From assembly GCA_044507775.1 (NCBI GenBank), contig JBIQIY010000010.1:124001-188000 (forward strand): a stretch of 64,000 bases of DNA, given 5' to 3'. The stretch comes from Chryseosolibacter sp044507775 (lineage in GTDB: Bacteria; Bacteroidota; Bacteroidia; Cytophagales; Cyclobacteriaceae). Below are positions 47,012-55,500 of the stretch, one piece after another. The notes beneath the pieces were generated by a model. That model saw nothing but the letters and a program-made list of their open reading frames with translations, had not been told where the DNA came from and did no database searches. Within the stretch, counting starts at the first letter, position 1, and each line of letters begins with the position of its first letter. Both the position numbers and the translations under genes were made by a program.

Positions 47012-47785
47012 ATGGCTCGAATCAGTGAAGGCCTGGAAATTCGTTATCAGGAAGTGAAAATTGAAATTGATCATAATAGCTCCACTCCGCTGCACATACA
47101 GGCGGAAATGCTTTTGCGGGAGCTCATCAAGAAGAAGGAATACCAGGAAGGAAAACTATTGCCGAACGAGGTCGAGCTTTCATCGCAACTTCGAATTTCG
47201 AGAAATACTCTCCGTCATGCGATCTCAAAGCTGGTGAACGAAGGAATTCTCACCCGCAAGAAAGGCTTTGGAACCACTGTTTCAACCAAGGGAGTCTTTG
47301 GACGTGCCAAAAACTGGCTCAGCTTTTCTCAGGAAATGAAGGCGCTGGGAATTTCTGTTCATAATTTCGAACTGCATATCAGCTGGGTGATTCCCGAGAA
47401 GAGCGTGCTTTCTTTTTTTGATCTGAAGCCTTCAACACCCGTTTTATGCCTGGAGAGATTGCGGGGCAAAGAGAATTTTCCCTTTGTGTACTTTATTTCT
47501 TATTTCAATCCGTCCGTTGGAATGACGGGAAACGAGGATTTCAGCAAACCCTTATATGAGATCCTCGAAGAAAAGTACCAGGTCAGGGCATCCCTTTCTT
47601 ACGAAGAGCTTACCGCGATAAAGGCACCGCCCAATATCTACAAGAAGCTGAACATCGCTGCTGATGAACCTGTCTTGTTCCGCAAGCGCCTGGTCTACGA
47701 TGCGAAGAAATACCCCATCGAGTTCAACTATGGCTATTATCGCGGAGACAGCTTCGTCTATACCGTCGAAAGTGAAAGAAAGTGA
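47012..47785 (+). CDS. GntR/HutC-family regulator with UTRA domain, second of two
   Basis: 257 residues. The GntR helix-turn-helix is in LPNEVELSSQLRISRNTLRH, and the UTRA domain contains LERLRGKENFPFVYFISYFN and YGYYRGDSFVYTVE. It is paralogous to the regulator at 24399, so one gene may have duplicated around the locus, or each may sense a different sugar. A TAACTTTG (TAnnTTTG-type -7) lies at about 46993-47000, just before the ATG, implying a short leader. It lies just outside the SusCD operon, past the second mosaic repeat. Confidence 0.93.
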   Translation: MARISEGLEIRYQEVKIEIDHNSSTPLHIQAEMLLRELIKKKEYQEGKLLPNEVELSSQLRISRNTLRHAISKLVNEGILTRKKGFGTTVSTKGVFGRAKNWLSFSQEMKALGISVHNFELHISWVIPEKSVLSFFDLKPSTPVLCLERLRGKENFPFVYFISYFNPSVGMTGNEDFSKPLYEILEEKYQVRASLSYEELTAIKAPPNIYKKLNIAADEPVLFRKRLVYDAKKYPIEFNYGYYRGDSFVYTVESERK

Positions 47786-47898
47786 GTTTGCTTACTAGCC
47801 TTACCCCCTTATTCCCTTATCTCCTAACCCCTCCACGCAAACCGCACGCATCCACCGTACATGAACCCTCCTTTTCACCGGAATTGACCCCCTCGTCA

Positions 47899-47930
47899 AT
47901 TGCCGGTTCCTTGCAAAAGTGGTACATTTG
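47899..47930 (+). promoter_or_regulatory. Bacteroidota promoter of the ELWxxDGT protein
   Basis: ATTG at 47899-47902, a 20-bp spacer and TACATTTG at 47923-47930 fit TTTG-N19-21-TAnnTTTG. Transcription would start near 47937, downstream of the TTG at 47900, so the GTG at 47960 must be the start. Confidence 0.7.
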
Positions 47931-47959
47931 GTTTAGCTCCAAGATTCCCTTGCTCTCAA

Positions 47960-50900
47960 GTGAGACCTCTCTTTTGTGCTTTTGCGGTTATTGTATTATT
48001 CCAATCAGGTCTTTGTCAGCGAAACATCGCCAGCCTGCCAAACATCTCAACGCCGCTTGCACTTGACAACAAGGTGTTTTTCACCGCAAGCCACAGTCAA
48101 CTCGGCCTTGAGCTTTTCGTCACTAACGGAAGCACCGGGAACTACAGTCTTGTCAAGGATATCAATCCAGGCTCACTGAGTTCATCTCCGGCGGGGTTTA
48201 CGATCTTTAATGATCAGCTGTTTTTTACAGCATATTCCCACGACAAAGGTTACAGCTTGTGGAAAACGGATGGCACCACAGCCGGAACAGAGCTCATCTA
48301 TAACGCGGCGGGTGCTGATCCGCGCATTCTCATGGTTTTCAAGGATAAGCTATACTTTTCCACAGACCTTGGATCGATCATGCGCACCGATGGCACTGCG
48401 GCAGGCACGGAGGTCTTCTATCAGAACGCTTCCAACTACGGGCGGATCTCGACTATAGTGAAGAACGACAACTACATATTTTTTACTCCGGACGGACGCA
48501 CGATCTATCGCGACGATGGCACTTCAAGGATCAGCTTTCTCGGGCCACTTTCGTGGGAAGACGTCTACTTTAAGCACCTCTTTGCCATCGAAAACGGCCT
48601 CGTGGTAATAAAATCTTCCACCTATGACAACGTGATCCGCATTTACGCCATCAGCAATGACGTGTTGGGCGATGAAACAGAGGACGAGTGGGTTCTGATC
48701 AAGAAACTGGATGCGCCCATTTACGGGTCACAGGAAATTGAAAATTTCACACATCTGTCCGGGAAGCTGTTCTTCACGTTTCGCACCGACTATGACAACG
48801 TCGACCCCACCGACGAACTATGGGTGTGCGATGGCACCGAGGCGGGAACGAAGCTGGTAAAGTCTTTCTCCTGGGATCCGCATTTGTACCAGTCGGAGTC
48901 TGGGATGTTTTTCACGTTCAAAGAGAGGTTATTTTTTCGGGGAGGCACTTCAAGCAACCGAAGTCTCTGGACTTCCGACGGGACGACCGGGGGAACGGTG
49001 AAATTTCACGATGTGATAATCACAACGCCCTACAATGATGAAAGGACACCCGTGCTGGTAACGGAGGACAAGTTTTTCTTCAGCGGCACCACGGCATACA
49101 ACGCCGAAGTTTGGAGTTCTGATGGGACGGCCGAGGGCACACAGCAATTGTTCGACGTCGAAGACGATGGCGGAAGCAACCCTCATGATTACACGTTTTC
49201 GAACAGCGTTCTGTTCTTTGTCACCTCTCAACAATTTTCTTCGACGCTGTGGAGCTCTCATCCTGCCGCGGATATTTCGGTCACAGCGCGAACCACCCCA
49301 ATCAAATCCGGGACGAAGCCCTTCATCTTTTCCAGTATCAAGCCCGGATCCTGTCAGACAGTGGACCTATCGATCCGGAACAAAGGACTGGCTCCGCTGT
49401 ACCTGGGAAACATCCTGGTGACAGGAAATGACTTTTATCTTGGGAATCAGCAAGTTCCTGAAGAGATCGGTCCGGGTGAGTCGGTCGTGATACAACTTGT
49501 ATTCAACCCGGTCCGCGCGACTACTTCGCGCGGCACGCTCACGATACTTTCGAACGACATGGATGAGCCGCGATATGTTATTTCTCTTGAGGGCACCACG
49601 TCTAACATTTCTACAATGGGGATGTGTCAGTTTCCTTCGGGCGGGTACGTCAAGAGTCTGGACTCACAGCCAACTGCGCAGTCGATCCTGTTATCCAATT
49701 CATCTGTCAGAGAAGGTCAGCCTACGGGGACCGTTATCGGAAAATTCACTTCCCCGGCTAACGCAAGTTTCACGCTGACGGCCGGTGAGGGCGACCTCGA
49801 CAATCAGAGTTTTATTATCGATGGAGATGTGCTGAAAGCGAATACCATTTTTAATTTCAATTTCAAACCGGTGTACACCCTCCGCGTACGAGCGGTGTCA
49901 GACGAAGGAGAAACGGAAGCGTCGTTCCGCGTTCGCGTTATCAATGAAAGTTTCGGCGCCGTGACCGGAGAATGTGGAAAAACCTTTGAAAGGGTGAGTT
50001 TCAGCTATACCGCGCTGGAAGCAAACTCAAAAGGCCATCTTTTTGCGGCGACCAGTCACGGAAAGATGATACGGTCGATCGACGACGGCATCCACTGGGA
50101 AGTTTTATACACCGGCTACGGTGCCCTTACCGAAATTACCTTCAAGGGGAACATCGGAATTGCGCATGGGACCAACCGGCTGTTGAAGTCCGACGATGAA
50201 GGCGCATCGTGGTTTCCGCTTTATGTTCCATTCACGAGTGATTACTACATTAACAGTCTCGCAACTTTTTTTCTTGATGAACACCATGGCTATGTTGCGA
50301 CAGAAGACGGCGAAGTGTTTTTCACAGACGATGGAGGGCATTCATGGGATACTCGCTTGCAGGGGTCATGGAATGAATTTCGCGATCTTTTCTTTCTCTC
50401 CTTGGACGAAGGCTATGCGACGGTGGGCTGGGGTGATTTGTTGAAAACGAAAGATGGCGGACGGACGTGGTCTGCCGTCGATCTTTCAGCGCTCGGCTGG
50501 AGTACGCGTGTTAAAGACCTTTGGTTTATCAATAGCAAAGACGGATTCCTGGTCAACGATTACAAATTTTATTCAACTTCTGATGGAGGCAAAACCTGGA
50601 TCGAGATTCCGGGCGTCTCCGGAGACGGCTTCGCAAAAATCAAGTTTTACGGAAAGAGTATCGGATACCTCTTCGGAGGAAACGGTTATATGTACAGAAC
50701 CGCTGACGGCGGAAAGAATTGGGATTTTCTGACGCCAGGGGTCTCGCCCTCCGCGGCCGTCGGAATCGCGCGCGCCGCCGGGAAGCTTTTTATCGCCACA
50801 AAAAGCTATTACTATAGTTATGACGCGGCGAGAGCTATGGCAGTATCGACGGATGAAGGAGTAAGCTGGTCGACACTAAATTACTTCTCGGAAGGGAACC

Positions 50901-52480
50901 TGTATCAAATTGACTTTGCCGGGGAGGAAGAAGGTGTGGTGATCGGCGAAGCGGGTCTCTTCAAAACCACCGATAATGGCCTCACGTGGAACCAAACTCC
51001 TATGGACCTCACGCCGGTGCACGATGTCCACTTTATAGACGAGAACACAGTCATTTTGCTGAGCGCCGGCGATCTCTACAAGTCTACCGATGGAGGTGCC
51101 ACCACCCGCAAGGTCTTAACTACTGATAAGGATAATCCATACGTCCCGGCCGGAAAGCTTTTTGGATTCTACGATGCGCTGTTCTCCGTGAGCTGGTATG
51201 CTGTCTATCGCAGCGACGACCTGGGTGAAACTTGGGACCTCGTTTCAACCGATCCGGGATACTACACACAAGGGATGCACTTTGTCTCCTCTACTACCGG
51301 ATACCGGATCGAGCTATTCGGTTCAGTAGAAAAAACCGTTGATGGCGGCAAAACATGGGTCAATGTTTTTACCCGGGAGCCAACGACATCAAACGTATTT
51401 CGAGCTATATTCTTTCTCAACGAGAGCTTGGGATACGCGGGCGGCGACTACCTGCAAAGGACTGTAGATGGCGGTGTAACCTGGGAAAGGATAAACTGGC
51501 AGTTTTATGATATTCTAGCTATACACTTCGAGAATGAGGATCATGGCTATGTTGTTACCATGAGCGGGCAGGTACTGGAAACTACGGATGGGGGACAGAC
51601 CTGGCAGGGAATCTTCTCAGCTTCCGGGGACCTCGCTGACGTCCAGTTCGGCAACGGTGAAATCTATTTGTCCGGCGCGAACGGATTTATTGCGAGGATG
51701 AACACTACGCCGGATGCTCCTCCCTCTCCTGGTTATATTTACGGCCCTAATGAATTATGCGAGGGCGACGCAGCAGAGTACTTCCTGGCAATTGACGGAC
51801 CTTACAGCACGCAGTGGAGCACAACCGCCACAATGCTTGAGGATGCATCCGGAAGGATGACGGTGCAATTCCCCGGCGCAGGAGAATACACCCTCACAGC
51901 GAAGCATTTTAATTCATGCGGTGTCAGCGAATTGCGCACCACAACGGTAACGGTATCGGCGCCGTCGGCACCTCCCGTCATCGAAGGACCCAATCCGGCA
52001 ACGAAAGGTGAGCAGGATGCGGTCTATACCATCACGGCAAGTGACGATGACTCAAAGTACCTATGGCAGGTCGAAGGAAGTACGAGCGCATCACCGACCG
52101 AAAATGGTGTGGTGGTCGATTGGTCGGCGGAAGCCGAAAGCGGCGTTATAAATGTCCTTGCGGCTGATGTTTACGGTTGCCGCTCCTTTGGTACACTCCC
52201 GGTAAGTTTCTTCGAAGTTCCGCTTGGCATAGCTGACGACCTGTCGAAATATATCAACGTCTTTCCCAATCCGTCTGACGCCGATATCCAGATTGTTTCC
52301 TCCTACGAAGGCGTGCTTCTCGTGCGCATCATTGACCCTCTGGGACGAGAATATCTTCGGACGTCCATTGGCGCGGGTGGAAAGGAAACCATGCAGACGA
52401 GAAAACTCCCCGCCGGATTATACTTTGTAGAAATTACGGAAGGAGCACACACAACCACCAGGAAACTGATCAGGAAATAA
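47960..52480 (+). CDS. Giant secreted ELWxxDGT/Ycf48-like repeat protein with T9SS tail
   Basis: 1506 residues from a GTG at 47960, chosen because it starts a signal peptide (RPLFCAFAVIVLFQSGLCQ) and lies after the promoter. Order: ELWxxDGT repeats, about residues 75-430 (SLWKTDGTTAGTELI, DELWVCDGTEAGTKLV); a choice-of-anchor-like domain, about 450-550; a cadherin-like domain, about 570-660; Ycf48/BNR-like repeats with SDDEGASWFPLYVP and TKDGGRTWSAVDL, about 670-1260; Ig/PKD-like domains, about 1270-1420; and the T9SS tail starting INVFPNPSDADIQI. No enzyme motif was found. It is secreted to the surface or medium by T9SS; substrate binding or adhesion is inferred. Confidence 0.88.
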   Translation: MRPLFCAFAVIVLFQSGLCQRNIASLPNISTPLALDNKVFFTASHSQLGLELFVTNGSTGNYSLVKDINPGSLSSSPAGFTIFNDQLFFTAYSHDKGYSLWKTDGTTAGTELIYNAAGADPRILMVFKDKLYFSTDLGSIMRTDGTAAGTEVFYQNASNYGRISTIVKNDNYIFFTPDGRTIYRDDGTSRISFLGPLSWEDVYFKHLFAIENGLVVIKSSTYDNVIRIYAISNDVLGDETEDEWVLIKKLDAPIYGSQEIENFTHLSGKLFFTFRTDYDNVDPTDELWVCDGTEAGTKLVKSFSWDPHLYQSESGMFFTFKERLFFRGGTSSNRSLWTSDGTTGGTVKFHDVIITTPYNDERTPVLVTEDKFFFSGTTAYNAEVWSSDGTAEGTQQLFDVEDDGGSNPHDYTFSNSVLFFVTSQQFSSTLWSSHPAADISVTARTTPIKSGTKPFIFSSIKPGSCQTVDLSIRNKGLAPLYLGNILVTGNDFYLGNQQVPEEIGPGESVVIQLVFNPVRATTSRGTLTILSNDMDEPRYVISLEGTTSNISTMGMCQFPSGGYVKSLDSQPTAQSILLSNSSVREGQPTGTVIGKFTSPANASFTLTAGEGDLDNQSFIIDGDVLKANTIFNFNFKPVYTLRVRAVSDEGETEASFRVRVINESFGAVTGECGKTFERVSFSYTALEANSKGHLFAATSHGKMIRSIDDGIHWEVLYTGYGALTEITFKGNIGIAHGTNRLLKSDDEGASWFPLYVPFTSDYYINSLATFFLDEHHGYVATEDGEVFFTDDGGHSWDTRLQGSWNEFRDLFFLSLDEGYATVGWGDLLKTKDGGRTWSAVDLSALGWSTRVKDLWFINSKDGFLVNDYKFYSTSDGGKTWIEIPGVSGDGFAKIKFYGKSIGYLFGGNGYMYRTADGGKNWDFLTPGVSPSAAVGIARAAGKLFIATKSYYYSYDAARAMAVSTDEGVSWSTLNYFSEGNLYQIDFAGEEEGVVIGEAGLFKTTDNGLTWNQTPMDLTPVHDVHFIDENTVILLSAGDLYKSTDGGATTRKVLTTDKDNPYVPAGKLFGFYDALFSVSWYAVYRSDDLGETWDLVSTDPGYYTQGMHFVSSTTGYRIELFGSVEKTVDGGKTWVNVFTREPTTSNVFRAIFFLNESLGYAGGDYLQRTVDGGVTWERINWQFYDILAIHFENEDHGYVVTMSGQVLETTDGGQTWQGIFSASGDLADVQFGNGEIYLSGANGFIARMNTTPDAPPSPGYIYGPNELCEGDAAEYFLAIDGPYSTQWSTTATMLEDASGRMTVQFPGAGEYTLTAKHFNSCGVSELRTTTVTVSAPSAPPVIEGPNPATKGEQDAVYTITASDDDSKYLWQVEGSTSASPTENGVVVDWSAEAESGVINVLAADVYGCRSFGTLPVSFFEVPLGIADDLSKYINVFPNPSDADIQIVSSYEGVLLVRIIDPLGREYLRTSIGAGGKETMQTRKLPAGLYFVEITEGAHTTTRKLIRK

Positions 52481-52549
52481 AGCGGATGGCAGGCCGATGC
52501 CAACTATGAAACGAATACTTCAGGAAGATAAACCTTCACATTCCAGGAT

Positions 52550-55500
52550 ATGCGCATGAAGCACAGACTTATCACAACCGTGCTGACCACCCTTTCTGTC
52601 GCATCTGTGCAGGCACAGACTTTTGAGCGCACTGCGTTTGAGGGCCCCAGTTCAGCATACTCCACGCAGTATCACTGGGCAGATTTCAACGCAGACGGCG
52701 CCGTGGATATCCTCGAAGTTGATCCTTACGGCGTGGCCGCCATGCACATTTCGGAAGGCGGTGCCTTTTCCTCGGCCAGCCTGCCATCCGACGTCCGCTT
52801 TGACACAGGCCGATGTAAATTCAGCGACTACGACGGAGATGGAGACCTCGACATACTTGCAGCCGACCTGAATTCAATTGTCATTGTAAACTACGATGAA
52901 ACCAACGGCTTCACAGTGGTTCCCACCGGTATTACTTTCACATACGTCGACTATGGAAATATCTACTGGCTGGATGTGGATGGAGATCTGACGCTGGATA
53001 TCATCCATGATCGCAAGATATTTCTCAATCGCCAGGGTGTTTATTCTGAGTCGCGGTACATGTTCCCCGAGCTATTGTCGAGGCTCATATTAGAAGATGT
53101 CAATGCCGACGGATTACCGGATGCCATTACGGGCGGCTATGAGGCGTATGGCAATGGTACGGACGTGACGATCTTCCTCAATCAAGGTGAGGGTCAATTC
53201 GAACAAACCGGTATAACACTGCCGGAGAGGCTCCTCCTATCAACGTCGATCACCGCGATTGATTACGATAGCGATTCGGATGTCGATGTATTCGCCGTCG
53301 ACTACTATGGACGCGGCTGGATCTTCAGGAACAGCCTCGCCGAAACCGGCGAAATAGGCTTTACCGGCAAGCAGATATTTTCGAACCAGTACTTTTCCCC
53401 AGCTATCGCCGGTGATGTGAATTCTGACGGGAAACCTGACCTTGTTTCGGGCGGAAGTACCACCCTCTCCGTACTGATCAACACAAGCAGTGGCGGAATC
53501 GCCTCTTTTACAAGGGAATCTTATGACCTGCAACTCAACAATTCCGATGGATTTGACCTTGTCGACTTCGATGGAGATCAGGATATCGATGTACATGTCA
53601 AAGGTTACTACAACGGCGAAATGATCAACCTGATCTTTGAAAGATCCGGGACACCCCCGGGGACTGCGCCGGCCACACCATCAAACACGGCATCCGTTCT
53701 AAAAAGCAACATCGCGCTCACCTGGGACGCGACTCCCGGTCTTTTATATAACATTGAAGTAAAGCGAAATGGAAACGTCTACAGTTCCTCCAATACGTCA
53801 GCGTCGGGCGAACTGTTGATGATGCCGGGAAGTTTTCTTCACAGAAACGCAACCGTAGCGCTGCGGAGCCTTCCCGCGGGCGAATACGCGTGGAGGGTGC
53901 AAGCGCTGGACCCTTCCGGCCGGGCTTCGGCCTTTTCGACGCCAAAGACATTTACGGTTGATGACGGACCCTCGTCATTGACGTCAAATGCGATAGATCT
54001 CACCCACGTAGAATTGTGCTGGACTTACAACGGTGCCCAGAGTCCTTTCTTCCGCATTATGAGAAGGACTTCCAGTGGAGTGAGAATTGCGATAGCCGAC
54101 GTCGCCGCCGGGGTTAACTGCTACACCGACAACGCCGTTCCGGATAATGAAATTGTGGAGTACATTGTTGTAGCTGTAAACGGTGAGGTGTACTCGGCGC
54201 CAAGCAATGCGGTAGTACACCATTCGATGGTCTTCGTAGAAAATTCTTTTGGGACAATTGATCCTAATATCATCACCGCCCGTTGTCTCCCGGCGGATTA
54301 TGATTTGGATGGCGACTATGACCTTCAGTTTGTAGGACGCATCGGAAACACAAACAATTTTATTCTCAAGAATAATGGCGACGGTTCTTTTAGTCCAGGT
54401 GCAGGGTTGCCTGATGGAGTCTCGGTCAATTTGCCGTATTATGAAATGGTCGGCCCGCGAGATCTTGACAATGACGGCGATGCCGATCTGGTATTCATCA
54501 CTGGCTCGGATTATTCGTGGCAGAAGGTCACTGTGCTCCTCAATGAAAACGGCACATTCGTCAAGGGTTTTGAAACTCCCGAATACCTGCAGGTTAATAT
54601 CATCGCGGTAGAAGATCTCAACAACGATGGAAGATATGACTTGCTGTTCTCACACGTGATAGGCAATAGTTCGGGCAATCCGGGCAAAACCGAGCTGCTT
54701 TATCAGACTGCCGATGGAGGCTTTACAGACAGCAACATTGATCCGATGGAAAACGGATTTTCCAGGCTCTCTATTTTGAAGTGCGCCGATTTGAACAATG
54801 ACGGCTTCAAGGATCTAATGTATACTTCCGCTGATGAGCGGTACATAGAGATACTCGTGAACGAGCAAGGGGTGACCTTTACGAAAAGGACCACGATCCT
54901 TCCATACACCTTTTCGATGGGCATCGCGGACTACAACGGTGACGGAAACGTCGATGTAATGATGAGGGGCAACGAGGGCATGAACCTCTATTTCGGAGAC
55001 GGTGACTTCACGTTCAAAGAACCCAAGGTCATACCCATCGATTATCTTTCGGGCAGTGCGGGGTTTGTTCACGCGGACATTGATGTTGACGGCCTGTCTG
55101 ATCTGTTGATTACGGATGGATTCTATTCGCGTGTCATCCTCAACAAGGGCAACGGTTCTTTCAAAAGCTCGAATATAGAACTCCGGGCGAATCAGGGGAG
55201 CAGCTTCGCGATCACTGACTTTGAGGGCGACGGCGACATTGACATCGTCATGCTTGGCAACGACGGCCAGCACCAGGGCATCAATTACTTTTACACAAAT
55301 CAGTTAGCCGATATTAATGTTGTCAATGCGCCACCCTTCGCCCCTCCGTCATTCTCGGCAAATTATGCCTCCGGAAAAGCAGTCTTCACATGGTCCGCTT
55401 CCAGCGACGATCGCACACCTTCCGATCTTCTAACCTATAACCTTTGGGTCGAGGATTCCGAGGGAAAAGTCTGGATGAGTCCGGAAGCCAACGAATCAGG

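Noticed and set aside
47900..47959. Upstream TTG start for the ELWxxDGT protein
   Set aside because: A good TAnnTTTG promoter overlaps that region, so it is not transcribed; the GTG at 47960 starts an ideal signal peptide.
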